A DNA stretch of 30,486 nt from Deltaproteobacteria bacterium (GCA_003646745.1 QMLM01000001.1:1-30486), one strand, 5' to 3'. Numbered from the stretch's first letter, positions 15,079 through 23,228 are shown. Notes: a model not told the origin generated them from the sequence alone. Numbers and translations: made by a program.

Positions 15079-17034
15079 CTACCCTATGGCCACCATACCG
15101 ACGCGATAACAACGCAGGCAGCGAGCAGCTTCCCGCATGGCCGTATCGACGGGAAAACCTTCCTCCACCTCCTCAAAGCTCCACTTCCTGGTGTCTGCAG
15201 GGAGGGCCTTGAGCTGTTCCCTCTTCCTGCCCGGGATGATCCCAATATGCTCCTCAGGGTCGTAGACCCCTATCTCACCCATCAACTTCTCCAGCCGCTC
15301 GTCATCGCTAGCCTCTACTTTCTCACCCCTTAGGTAAAGGTCTATCATCTCTGCAGCCAATCGACCACTACCCGCCGCCCTTACCAGGACATCAGGGCCG
15401 GTGACGCAATCTCCTGCGGAAAAGATCTCGGGTTGTGAGGTCTCCATAGTCTCATTATTTACCACCACGGTAGACCATTTGGTGGCCTGCACTCCATCCT
15501 TTTCATCCAAAAAGGATAAATCAACACGTTGGCCAATGGCCGGGATTAATATATCCGTGTCAACGACAAACTCTGAGCCCTTGATGGGAACCGGTCTACG
15601 CCTGCCCGATTCGTCCGGCTCCCCCAGTTCCATCCTAATACACTCTACCCCCACTACCTTTCCCTCCTTAGCGATAATCTTAGTGGGAGCACAGAGATAC
15701 TCAAACTTCACCCCTTCTTCTTCAGCAGCATGTATCTCCTCTTCATCGGCGGGCATCTCTCGACGGGTACGACGATAAAAGAGGTTAACGTCCTTCTTCC
15801 CTATCCGGAAGGAGCTGCGCACACAATCTATGGCAACATTACCCCCCCCTACTACCACTACCCTATCCCCATCTGGATAGGGATCTTTCCCCTTATTTAT
15901 GCTAAAAAGGTATTGTACCCCGGGAATAAAACCCTTATATCCTGCATCTTCCCCCTCCACACGCATAGGGGTGGATCCTTGGGCCCCCACCCCAATAAAG
16001 ATGGCGTCGTACTCCTTTTTCATATCGCTGATGCTTATGTCTTTTCCTACTTCGGTATTATATCTGATTTCTACCCCCAAGGAGGTGATGATATCCACCT
16101 CCCGGCGCAGGATGTGACGGGGCAGTCGGTAGTCGGGGATACCTACCGCGGCCATCCCTCCTGGTTCATCCAGCCTTTCAAAGATGGTGATCGGATAACC
16201 CTTAAGGGCTAAGTAATAGGCACAAGTAAGACCGGCTGGGCCTGCTCCAATGACCGCCACCTTTTTGTCCTTTCTGTCCTGAGGGGTGGGGATAAGGGGC
16301 TTTCTCTTTTTCTCTATCTCATAATCGGCCACAAACCTCTTTAGGTGCCTGATGTCGAGGGCCTCATCTACATTGAGCCTGCGGCAGTTGGACTCACAGG
16401 GACGAATGCATACCCTCCCTAAGGTACCTGGCAGACAGGTTCTCTCCCTGATAACCCGAAGGGAGTCGGCGAAATCTCCCTCTGCTATACACTCAATATA
16501 AGTGGGGATGTTCAAATGAGCAGGGCAGGCATTCATACAGGGGGCGGTGAGTTTAACCTTATAATTTCCTCGCGGAACCTTCTTCTTGCCCCTGATCACC
16601 TCCTCAAACTCCTCGCGAAAATACTTCAAGGCCATCAGGAGGGGGAAGGGACCAGTCTGGCCTAGATTGCACTTGGAACCCTCTAAAATGGAGTGCCCCA
16701 AAGACTCCATCAACTCCAGATCCTCCATTCTCCCCTCACCCTGCGTGATCCTGTCCAAGGTCTCGGCGATCACCTTGGTGCCAACCCTGCAGGGGAAACA
16801 TTTCCCGCAGGACTCCTTCTGTACCGCCTCCATATATGCCCGGCACATATCGACAATGCTGACATCTGTGTCGCGCACGGCAAAACCGTTCCAACCCATG
16901 AAGGCCTTTATTCGAACGCCCGGTTTGAATTCAGCGGGCAATTTTAGCCTCTCCGGCTCGGCATATTCCTGCGGGGCCTTCCCCCTGTTATCGGTCAGTT
17001 TTCCTCCCCAATAGCTAAAAACTACATCTGCCAT
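15079..17034 (-). CDS. NuoF C-terminal domain / GltD hybrid: SfrB-like FAD-, NAD(P)H- and Fe-S-binding oxidoreductase
   Basis: A 651-residue protein occupying the nuoE-nuoF slot. Residues about 60-140 match only the C-terminal N3-cluster domain of NuoF (C76, C79, C82 in ESCGKCFPCR, and C122). The FMN/NADH Rossmann part of NuoF is absent. Residues about 160-651 are a glutamate-synthase small-subunit (GltD) type flavoprotein: N-terminal Fe-S cysteines C166, C170, C200, C209, C213, C217; FAD motif VIGAGPAGLTCAYYL (261-275); NAD(P)H motif VVVGGGNVAIDCVRSSFR (393-410) with RRTRREMPA, which in this family favours NADPH; and SAGDC near the C-terminus. It resembles SfrB of Geobacter. Inferred role: feeding NADPH electrons via FAD and N3 into NuoG. 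The ATG at 17034 is preceded by gaggtga; a GTG at 17040 is the alternative. Confidence 0.9.
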   Translation of the reverse strand: MADVVFSYWGGKLTDNRGKAPQEYAEPERLKLPAEFKPGVRIKAFMGWNGFAVRDTDVSIVDMCRAYMEAVQKESCGKCFPCRVGTKVIAETLDRITQGEGRMEDLELMESLGHSILEGSKCNLGQTGPFPLLMALKYFREEFEEVIRGKKKVPRGNYKVKLTAPCMNACPAHLNIPTYIECIAEGDFADSLRVIRERTCLPGTLGRVCIRPCESNCRRLNVDEALDIRHLKRFVADYEIEKKRKPLIPTPQDRKDKKVAVIGAGPAGLTCAYYLALKGYPITIFERLDEPGGMAAVGIPDYRLPRHILRREVDIITSLGVEIRYNTEVGKDISISDMKKEYDAIFIGVGAQGSTPMRVEGEDAGYKGFIPGVQYLFSINKGKDPYPDGDRVVVVGGGNVAIDCVRSSFRIGKKDVNLFYRRTRREMPADEEEIHAAEEEGVKFEYLCAPTKIIAKEGKVVGVECIRMELGEPDESGRRRPVPIKGSEFVVDTDILIPAIGQRVDLSFLDEKDGVQATKWSTVVVNNETMETSQPEIFSAGDCVTGPDVLVRAAGSGRLAAEMIDLYLRGEKVEASDDERLEKLMGEIGVYDPEEHIGIIPGRKREQLKALPADTRKWSFEEVEEGFPVDTAMREAARCLRCYRVGMVAIG

Positions 17035-17127
17035 CGTCACCTCAAATCTATATAACGTATTAAAGTCGCATACAATTCAAACGAAGATTAAATCGCTCTA
17101 CCCTTCGCCACATAATAAAAGGGCTGG

Positions 17128-18819
17128 TCATCGGTCTATCTCCCCCAGGACGATATCAATACTCCCGATGACGGCCACCACATCGGCCACCAGATGCCCT
17201 TTAATCATCTCCGGCAAGGCCGCTAAGTTCACAAAACAAGGGGGTCGAATGCGGTACCGATAAGGGTGATTGCTTCCATCGCTTACCAGATACCAGCCTA
17301 ATTCTCCCTTAGGATTTTCGATACTGGCGTAAACCTCTCCTGGAGGTGGCGATATATCCTCGGACTTGAGCTTGAAGTGACGGATCAGGGCATTGATCTC
17401 CTCCGCTACCAGTTCTTTACTGGGAGGCGTCACCTTGGGGTCATAGTAGTTGACCTCCCCATCAGGGAGCCTGTCTAGGGCCTGATGGATGATTCTGGCA
17501 GACTGCCTCATCTCCTCCAGCCGCACGAGATACCTGTCGTAGACATCTCCCTTCTCGCCGATGGGGATCTCAAAATCAAACTCCTCATAACTAGAATAAG
17601 GAAAGACCTTGCGAATGTCCCACCTGACCCCTGACCCCCTCAGCACTGGACCTGTAAGCCCCCAGTTGATGGCCTCATCCGCCGTGATGACCCCCACATC
17701 TTTGGTCCTCTTCAACCAGATGATGTTCTCAGTAAGCAGCGTCTCATATTCGTGAATGCGTCGGGGAAAATCCTCTAGGAAGGCCCTGATCCTCCCCTCA
17801 ATGCCATCGGGCAAGTCAGCGGCCAGTCCCCCTATGCGCAAAAAGCTGGGGGTGAGCCTGGCACCGGTGACGTGTTCCAGGATGTCAAGGACTGTCTCCC
17901 TTTCCCGGAAGGTGTAAAAGAGCACGGTCATGGCCCCCATGTCCAGGGCATGGGTGGCTAGCCAAAGCAGGTGCGCTGCGATCCTTTGCAGTTCGGCCAG
18001 CATCACCCTAATGTACTGGGCCCTCTTGGGCACCTCTATTCCGAGGAGTTTCTCCACGGCCAGAATATAGGCCAAGTTATTAGATATCCCGGCGGTATAG
18101 TCTAAACGGTCGGTGAGGGTAACAGCTTGTGTATAGGTCATGTTCTCAGCCAATTTCTCCACGCCTCTATGGAGGTGGCCGATGTAGGGGATGGCATCAA
18201 CGATTACCTCCCCATCTAGCTTCAACACCAAACGCAACACCCCATGGGTGGCCGGGTGCTGGGGCCCCATATTTAAGATCATATACCTTTGCCCCTCACC
18301 CGTATCTGGGAACTTCGGTATGACATCGGGGGGCTCTGCCGGCACCTCGTAATGCTCGAAGTCCTCCCCCCGCAACGGAAAGTCCTTCCTCAGGGGATGG
18401 CCCTGGTAACCCTCCCAAGTCAAGATACGGCGCAAATCACTGTGTCCCTCAAAGGGGACCCCTAACATATCGTAAACCTCCCGCTCTAACCAATTGGCCG
18501 CCTTCCAGATCGACTCCACCGTAGAGAGCGCCTCGCCCTCACTTACCGAGGCCTTGATCCTCAACCTCTTATTCCGCCTCATGGAATAGAGGTGGTACAC
18601 TACCTCGAACCTCTCCTCCCTCTGGGGATAATCGACGCCACATATATCGGTGAGGAAATCAAAGGCGAGATCGGGGTCATCACGGAGGAACTTACAGATG
18701 GGGAGGATATCTTCTCGCTTTACCTTAATGGTCATTTCACCCTGAAAGGAGTAGGTCTCCAAGATGGAGTCGGGGAATTGCTCCTTCAGCCTCTTATGGG
18801 CGACCTCCACATCCCACAT
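17128..18819 (-). CDS. nuoCD: NADH-quinone oxidoreductase subunits C and D fused
   Basis: A 563-residue fusion. Residues about 1-165 are NuoC (30-kDa family, with REVYDMLGVPFEGHSDLRR) and about 176-563 are NuoD (49-kDa), starting at QRYMILNMGPQHPATHGVLR. NuoD contributes to the quinone site next to N2; the HPATHG loop and the LTDRLDY region that approach the quinone headgroup are intact. The protein ends in VLGEIDR, the normal NuoD terminus. Fusions of this kind are common in several bacterial lineages. It starts 12 bases after nuoB with a gagaggg site. A 93-base gap follows before the SfrB-like gene, where nuoE would normally sit. Confidence 0.96.
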   Translation of the reverse strand: MWDVEVAHKRLKEQFPDSILETYSFQGEMTIKVKREDILPICKFLRDDPDLAFDFLTDICGVDYPQREERFEVVYHLYSMRRNKRLRIKASVSEGEALSTVESIWKAANWLEREVYDMLGVPFEGHSDLRRILTWEGYQGHPLRKDFPLRGEDFEHYEVPAEPPDVIPKFPDTGEGQRYMILNMGPQHPATHGVLRLVLKLDGEVIVDAIPYIGHLHRGVEKLAENMTYTQAVTLTDRLDYTAGISNNLAYILAVEKLLGIEVPKRAQYIRVMLAELQRIAAHLLWLATHALDMGAMTVLFYTFRERETVLDILEHVTGARLTPSFLRIGGLAADLPDGIEGRIRAFLEDFPRRIHEYETLLTENIIWLKRTKDVGVITADEAINWGLTGPVLRGSGVRWDIRKVFPYSSYEEFDFEIPIGEKGDVYDRYLVRLEEMRQSARIIHQALDRLPDGEVNYYDPKVTPPSKELVAEEINALIRHFKLKSEDISPPPGEVYASIENPKGELGWYLVSDGSNHPYRYRIRPPCFVNLAALPEMIKGHLVADVVAVIGSIDIVLGEIDR

Positions 18820-18831
18820 ATAATCCCTCTC

Positions 18832-19347
18832 TTATCGAATCTCTTCTGGTTGGAGGGGACGAATCTCATCCTTCCTGTCCAGAAGGCTCTCACCCATGAT
18901 CTTATTCTGCAATTTTATCAAGGCCGTCAAGAGGGCCTCAGGTCTGGGGGGGCAACCTGGCACATAGACATCCACTGGGATGATCTGATCCACCCCTTGC
19001 ACCACATTATAGGTTTGAAATATTCCACCTGAAGAGGCGCAGGCCCCATAAGCGATCACCCATTTAGGCTCAGGCATCTGCTCGTAAATCCTCTTAACCA
19101 TGGGGGCCATCTTTTTGGTAACCGTGCCCGCCACGATCATAAGGTCTGCCTGTCTGGGGGAGGGGCGAAATACCTCAGCGCCAAATCTAGCAATGTCATA
19201 GGCCGCCGAACTGGTGACCATCATCTCCAGGGCGCATCAAGCCAGCCCAAAGGTCACCGGCCAAAGGGAGTTCTTTCGCGCCCAATTGACCAATTTGCTG
19301 AGAGAGGTCGTGATGATGTTATCCCCTAACTTGACCTCTATTCCCAT
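18832..19347 (-). CDS. nuoB: NADH-quinone oxidoreductase subunit B with in-frame TGA at a cluster N2 ligand (candidate selenoprotein)
   Basis: Reading from the ATG at 19347 through one TGA gives a full-length 171-residue NuoB. The ATG overlaps the nuoA stop by 10 bases and has an aaggag site. The N-terminal part ends in NSLWPVTFGLA, then TGA (codon 37), then TGC (C38) and ALEMM. The family has GLACCA(I/L)EMM here, the tandem cysteines that bind the terminal [4Fe-4S] cluster N2. The other two ligands are present: C103 (YGACASSGG) and C132 (VPGCPPRPE). The frame is continuous on both sides, so only the first ligand codon is altered. A SECIS-like hairpin follows immediately. Interpretations: selenocysteine insertion (preferred but unproven), or a TGC/TGT to TGA error. 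Ending the gene at the TGA, or starting it at the internal ATG 19224, would lose the ligand pair. Confidence 0.85.
19204..19234 (-). promoter_or_regulatory. SECIS-like stem-loop just downstream of the nuoB TGA
   Basis: In the mRNA sense, CGCC (19234-19231) can pair with GGCG (19207-19204) and CUGG (19230-19227) with CCAG (19214-19211), with a 3-base UUC bulge between them on the 3' side. After an A-A mismatch, GA pairs with UC, leaving a UGAUGG hexaloop whose GG pair lies 18-19 bases after the UGA. Bacterial SECIS elements sit at this place and carry G in the apical loop; spacing here is at the short end. Found by eye, not folded computationally. Confidence 0.4.
19237..19239 (-). other. in-frame TGA codon, candidate selenocysteine codon (nuoB codon 37)
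   Basis: The TGA lies between GCT (Ala36) and TGC (Cys38), in the position of the first of two adjacent N2-ligand cysteines. TGA is one base from both cysteine codons, so recoding to selenocysteine and a point error are both possible. See the nuoB entry. Confidence 0.7.
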
Positions 19348-19694
19348 TCCAGCGCTCCTTTCCTCCATACATATATAAAACCCAATAATAGAATAAAAAT
19401 GAAAATCATCATCTCCACAAAGCCAAATATCCCTAACTCCCTAAAGACCACCGCCCAAGGGTACAAAAAGACCACCTCTAGGTCAAAGACCAAAAAGAGC
19501 ATGGCGATGATGTAATACTTTATCGGAATGGCCTGATGGGTGGGGCCTAAAGAGATCATCCCACACTCATAGGGAGCAGCTTTTACCGGATGGACCCTCT
19601 TAGGCCCCAACAGATGGGAGAGGAAGACGACAAAGACGGCAAAAAATATAGACAAGGCCAATAAAAACAGAACAGGCACATACTTAATGAGCAT
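19338..19694 (-). CDS. nuoA: NADH-quinone oxidoreductase subunit A
   Basis: A 118-residue membrane protein with three hydrophobic segments (about residues 5-27, 60-82, 88-110), normal for NuoA. The first loop holds the conserved KAAPYECGMISLGPT segment with the cysteine that lies near the quinone entry. It is the first gene of the complex I operon. The ATG at 19694 is preceded by aaggggggg/gag purines. Its last four codons overlap nuoB. Confidence 0.96.
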   Translation of the reverse strand: MLIKYVPVLFLLALSIFFAVFVVFLSHLLGPKRVHPVKAAPYECGMISLGPTHQAIPIKYYIIAMLFLVFDLEVVFLYPWAVVFRELGIFGFVEMMIFIFILLLGFIYVWRKGALEWE

Positions 19695-19937
19695 CAGATC
19701 TCCCCCCCTTAAGTTATGACCTGGGCTTGACGCCTAGATCTATTACAACATCGATCTAAATTTGTCAAGGGGAAAATCGTAGTTTTGTGAAAATAGTAGC
19801 TATCTAAATTGACCTCCAAAAACTCCTCTAATAGTGCTATCTTTTGCCTTAAAATCTTTTGTCTATAGTGGTTGAGAGGTCGAAATTCAAGTTAGACTAA
19901 AGATTCTTTTTGAGATAAAATAGGCCATCAATCAGCT
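19695..19937. promoter_or_regulatory. divergent intergenic region between nuoA and the activase gene
   Basis: AT-rich, non-coding 243 bases. It contains the nuo promoter candidate, and the nonamer ATCTAAATT twice in the same orientation (19754-19762 and 19802-19810, 48 bases apart). The first copy abuts the nuo -35. The pair could be operator half-sites for a regulator; I recognise no known consensus. I see no clear promoter for the plus-strand gene; a TATAGT near 19864 is the best weak -10. Confidence 0.4.
19742..19768 (-). promoter_or_regulatory. probable promoter of the nuo operon
   Basis: Minus-strand TTGACA (19768-19763) is followed after 15 bases by TGTAAT (19747-19742), a five-of-six match to TATAAT; the alternative TAATAG gives a 17-base spacer with a weaker -10. 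It lies about 50 bases upstream of nuoA in the 243-base divergent gap and is the best sigma-70-like signal there. Confidence 0.5.
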
Positions 19938-20918
19938 ATGTTAGATATGTTAGACACGATGTATCTTGGTGTTGATGTAGGTTCCATCACCACTAAAGTG
20001 GTGGCCATTGATGAGGCGGACCAGATCAGGGCCAAGGTCTATCTGCGTAACATCGGCAGGCCCCTAGAGGCGATAAAGAAAGGGCTCCGTATGATAAAGG
20101 ACCAACTCGGGGACAACCTGGAGGTTCAAGGGATAGGGACTACGGGGAGCGCCCGCCACCTAGCGGCTTACCTCTTGGGGGCAGATGTGGTGAAAAACGA
20201 GATCACCGCCCATGCCGTGGCCGTAGTCGACTTCCTCCCCGAGGTCCAAACCATTATCGAGATCGGCGGACAGGACTCCAAGATCATCATCTTACAGGAG
20301 GGGGTGGTGGTGGACTTTGCCATGAACACGGTATGTGCGGCAGGGACTGGCTCCTTTTTGGATCAACAGGCCGCCCGGTTGGGGATATCTGTGGAAGAAT
20401 TCGGTCAGTTGGCCCTAAAGGCGACAAAAAGGGTGAGGATAGCGGGCAGATGCACAGTCTTTGCCGAGACCGATATGATCCACAAACAGCAGCTGGGCTT
20501 TCAAACTGAGGAGATCATTGCCGGGCTCTGCAGCTCCCTGGTCAAGAACTATCTCAACGACGTGGCCAGAGGAAAAGATCTCCTCCCCCCATTGGTATTT
20601 CAGGGCGGCGTGGCTGCCAATCCGGGCATAAGGAAGGCATTCGAAGAGGAGCTAGGGGTGCCCTTGGTGATCCCTCCCCACTTTGAAGTCATGGGGGCCC
20701 TCGGGGCAGCGAAACTTGCCCGCCGAGCTGGTGTATCCAGTAGCAAGTTTAAAGGATTTGATATAGCTCACAGCGAATGTTTCACCCGCAGTATAGAGTG
20801 TGACGGGTGCGGGAACAATTGTGAGGTGATAGAATTGATAGTGAATGGAGAAACCATCGCCTACTGGGGTGACAGGTGCGGTAAGTTCAGCGAGGCCTTC
20901 CGCTCCAAAGAGGGATGA
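19938..20918 (+). CDS. 2-hydroxyacyl-CoA dehydratase activator homologue (BcrAD/BadFG, HgdC-type ATPase)
   Basis: A 326-residue ASKHA-fold ATPase of the CoA-substrate-specific activase family. Motifs: YLGVDVGSITTK (phosphate-1 loop, residues 9-20), GTTGSAR, IIEIGGQDSKII (phosphate-2), and C133 (NTVCAAGTGSF) and C172 (GRCTVFAE), which in HgdC-type homodimers bind one bridging [4Fe-4S] cluster. A C-terminal extension has three more cysteines (IECDGCGNNC region). Family role: ATP-driven transfer of a low-potential electron to a radical dehydratase or benzoyl-CoA reductase. No dehydratase gene is nearby. No strong Shine-Dalgarno precedes the ATG at 19938; an in-frame ATG at 19959 (MYLGVDVG) is an alternative start. 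It overlaps the next gene by ATGA. Confidence 0.88.
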   Translation: MLDMLDTMYLGVDVGSITTKVVAIDEADQIRAKVYLRNIGRPLEAIKKGLRMIKDQLGDNLEVQGIGTTGSARHLAAYLLGADVVKNEITAHAVAVVDFLPEVQTIIEIGGQDSKIIILQEGVVVDFAMNTVCAAGTGSFLDQQAARLGISVEEFGQLALKATKRVRIAGRCTVFAETDMIHKQQLGFQTEEIIAGLCSSLVKNYLNDVARGKDLLPPLVFQGGVAANPGIRKAFEEELGVPLVIPPHFEVMGALGAAKLARRAGVSSSKFKGFDIAHSECFTRSIECDGCGNNCEVIELIVNGETIAYWGDRCGKFSEAFRSKEG

Positions 20919-22276
20919 GGATTTTACTGACAAACCCGGCCAATGCCGGCATCCTCAGGGCAATAGGAGTTCACTTCCCCCCCATGGTGCTGTGGTATCT
21001 AGGCGCATACCTAGAAAAAGAGGGGTATCAGGTGGAGATAAGGGACTTTTGCGTCCCTGGGAAAAGGCCCAACTACTCTCAATATGATCTAGTGGGCATC
21101 TCCACTGATACCACTCGCCACTTCAAGGCCATGGAGATCGCTCGGAGGGCAAAAGAAGCGGGCTGCACGGTGGTGATGGGAGGACCCCATCCATGTTATA
21201 TAGATGAGGAGATGTTCGCCAGCCGATGGGTGGATTTCATCGTCCATGGGGAGGGAGAGATAACCCTTTTGGAACTGGTCAGGGCCCTGGAAAAGGGGGA
21301 AAAGGATCTAGAAAGGATAAAGGGGATCAGCTTTCAAAGGGATGGTGAGGTGGTGAGAACCCCACCTCGCCCTTTTATCCAAGATCTGGATTCTTTGCCT
21401 TTGCCTGCACGCCACCTGATAGATATGGGTCTCTATCGAAGGACCAGATTTGGCAACCGGGCTATCACCCCTGTGGTAACGAGCAGGGGTTGCCCGGCAA
21501 ATTGCAACTTTTGTTCTTCTTCCAGCTTTTTCGGCAGAAAGTGGAGGGCCAGAAGTCCGGAATCGGTGGTGGAAGAATTGGAAGAACTACAATATAAATA
21601 TGGTTTTAGAGCTGTGGCCTTCGTCGACGACAATTTTACCCTCTCCCCTAAAAGGGTAATGGCCATCTCTGAGGGCATCATCAAAAAAGGGCTGGATATC
21701 TGGTGGTGGAATTTCTCTCGGGCAGAGACCATTGTGAAAAACGAGGAGATGCTGAAGGTGATGAAGAGGGCTGGGGCCAAGACCATCTATATCGGGGTGG
21801 AGAGCGCCAGCCCTCAGACCCTCGTCGAACTCGGAAAGAGGATGGACCTGAATACGGTGGTGAAGGCGGTAGAGGTATTAAAAAAACATGGCTTTGAGAT
21901 ATTCGCCAGCTATATTTTGGGAAGTCCCGGCGATAAAGTGAAGGACATCCATGAGACCATTCGCTTTGCCAAAAGACTGGATACCAATGTGGCCCAGTTC
22001 TCCATCCTCACCCCCTATCCAGGCACCTCCCTTTATGAAGAACTGAAGCACAAGATCTGGACACGACACTGGCCCTTCTATGACTCCCAACACTTGGTAT
22101 ATAGACACGATCACATATCCTTTATCAGGATGGAGTGGCTATTGTTGAAAGCCAATCTCCTCTATTACACACGTTCCCGAAAGGCCTTAAAGGATGTTTG
22201 GCGTGTGGCCAAAAGACATAAACTGGGGTGGGGGACACTTTTGAAGTTTCTCCGAGACTACTTCTGGGGTAAGTGA
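20915..22276 (+). CDS. B12-binding-domain radical SAM protein
   Basis: A 453-residue protein with an N-terminal cobalamin-binding-like Rossmann domain (residues about 1-140) and a radical SAM barrel whose cluster motif is C193-x3-C197-x2-C200 (SRGCPANCNFC). The N-terminal domain lacks a DxHxxG base-off motif; ISTDTTRH occupies that region. The C-terminal part (about 390-453) is basic and aromatic. Members of this class (BchE, HpnJ-type and many uncharacterised) do methylations, cyclisations or rearrangements of lipids and cofactors; the substrate here cannot be named. It overlaps the activase gene (ATGA) and the following acyltransferase, so the three are co-translated. The lipid acyltransferase neighbour suggests a membrane-lipid substrate, which is inference. 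Confidence 0.85.
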   Translation: MRILLTNPANAGILRAIGVHFPPMVLWYLGAYLEKEGYQVEIRDFCVPGKRPNYSQYDLVGISTDTTRHFKAMEIARRAKEAGCTVVMGGPHPCYIDEEMFASRWVDFIVHGEGEITLLELVRALEKGEKDLERIKGISFQRDGEVVRTPPRPFIQDLDSLPLPARHLIDMGLYRRTRFGNRAITPVVTSRGCPANCNFCSSSSFFGRKWRARSPESVVEELEELQYKYGFRAVAFVDDNFTLSPKRVMAISEGIIKKGLDIWWWNFSRAETIVKNEEMLKVMKRAGAKTIYIGVESASPQTLVELGKRMDLNTVVKAVEVLKKHGFEIFASYILGSPGDKVKDIHETIRFAKRLDTNVAQFSILTPYPGTSLYEELKHKIWTRHWPFYDSQHLVYRHDHISFIRMEWLLLKANLLYYTRSRKALKDVWRVAKRHKLGWGTLLKFLRDYFWGK

Positions 22277-23178
22277 AGATGCGCTCTGGGGGGCGGCTCA
22301 ACAGATTCTTCTTCCTTTTTTGGTTTTATTTCTTCGCCACCATCATTCCCCGTCCTTTACAGAGGGTTTTCACCATCTCCATAGGCACTCTTTTTTACCT
22401 GCTTATGCCCAAGACCAGGCAAGCGGTGAAGGAAAACCTAAAGGTGATCGGGAGGGGAAGGTGGGGTAAAAAGGAGATAGCCGCCCTTGCCAGAAGTACT
22501 TTCCAAAACTACGGGCAATACCTCCTCGACTATATGGTGATGCATCGTCTAAGCTCCAAGAACAAAGGCAAAACGGTTGAGCGGGAACTGGGACATGAAA
22601 ATATGATTGAAGCCCTGGACAGGGGAAAGGGGGTCATCTGCATCACCCCTCACCTAGGCAACTGGGAACTGGGGGGGTTGTTGCTTGCCTTCAAGGGCTG
22701 TGACCTGTACGTCCTCACCCTTGATGAAGTCGATCCCAAGATCAAGGCCTTCCGGGAGCGGATGAGGGCAGCAAAGGGGATCAAAAACATCTACATAGAC
22801 CCCGAAAACCCAACCCCCTCTGCTATCTTGGAGGTGGTGAGGGTCCTTAAGGAAAATAAGGTAGTGGCTATGTTAGGAGACCGTTCAGGAGGGGCCAACA
22901 CCATTGAATTGGACTTTTTCGGGCGCAGGACCCCTTTCCCCACGGGTGCCGCCACCTTGGCCATGACAACAGGAGCAGCGGTTTTGCCCGTCTTCGTCAT
23001 ACTAAAAGGTGGCAAGTACTGGGGGATCATCGAACGTCCTATTTACTTCCATAGCTCTTCTCAGCAAGGCAAAGAGAGCGAGATCAGGCGGGGGATGGAG
23101 AAGCTGGTAAGGACCTTTGAAAGGTACATCGGGGAGTACCCCGACCAATGGTATAATTTCTTCCCCTATTGGTCCTGA
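22273..23178 (+). CDS. LpxL/HtrB-family lysophospholipid or lipid A acyltransferase
   Basis: A 301-residue protein of the HtrB/MsbB family, which transfers an acyl chain from acyl-ACP to lipid A precursors at the inner membrane. A hydrophobic N-terminal segment (about residues 11-29) anchors it. The catalytic H-x4-E motif is H127-LGNW-E132 (TPHLGNWELGG), and GDRSGG (about 197-202) and FFGRRTPFPTGAA follow as in the family. The frame opens at a GTG overlapping the upstream stop (GTGA); an ATG two codons later is equally likely. Length is normal. It implies an outer membrane with lipid A, although some members act on other lipids. Confidence 0.88.
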   Translation: MKMRSGGRLNRFFFLFWFYFFATIIPRPLQRVFTISIGTLFYLLMPKTRQAVKENLKVIGRGRWGKKEIAALARSTFQNYGQYLLDYMVMHRLSSKNKGKTVERELGHENMIEALDRGKGVICITPHLGNWELGGLLLAFKGCDLYVLTLDEVDPKIKAFRERMRAAKGIKNIYIDPENPTPSAILEVVRVLKENKVVAMLGDRSGGANTIELDFFGRRTPFPTGAATLAMTTGAAVLPVFVILKGGKYWGIIERPIYFHSSSQQGKESEIRRGMEKLVRTFERYIGEYPDQWYNFFPYWS

Positions 23179-23199
23179 GATCTCACCATCAAAGACATA

Positions 23200-23228
23200 T
23201 TGATTTTAAAAAAATTATGGCCTAAAAT
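23200..23228 (+). promoter_or_regulatory. possible promoter upstream of the flippase-like gene
   Basis: TTGATT (23200-23205), a 17-base spacer, and TAAAAT (23223-23228) form a sigma-70-like pair in the AT-rich 139-base gap after the acyltransferase. It would give a leader of about 80 bases, which includes a small GCTC-TTT-GAGC hairpin. Confidence 0.45.

Noticed and set aside
17095..17130. Readthrough of the TGA that ends nuoCD as another selenocysteine codon
   Set aside because: The protein already ends at VLGEIDR, the normal NuoD terminus, and the frame after the TGA gives only a short unconserved tail before a TAG.
18832..19224. nuoB read as a shorter gene starting at the internal ATG at 19224
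   Set aside because: This would remove the conserved N-terminal part and both tandem N2-ligand positions. The upstream frame is perfect NuoB back to an ATG with a ribosome site overlapping nuoA, so the TGA is better treated as recoded or an error.
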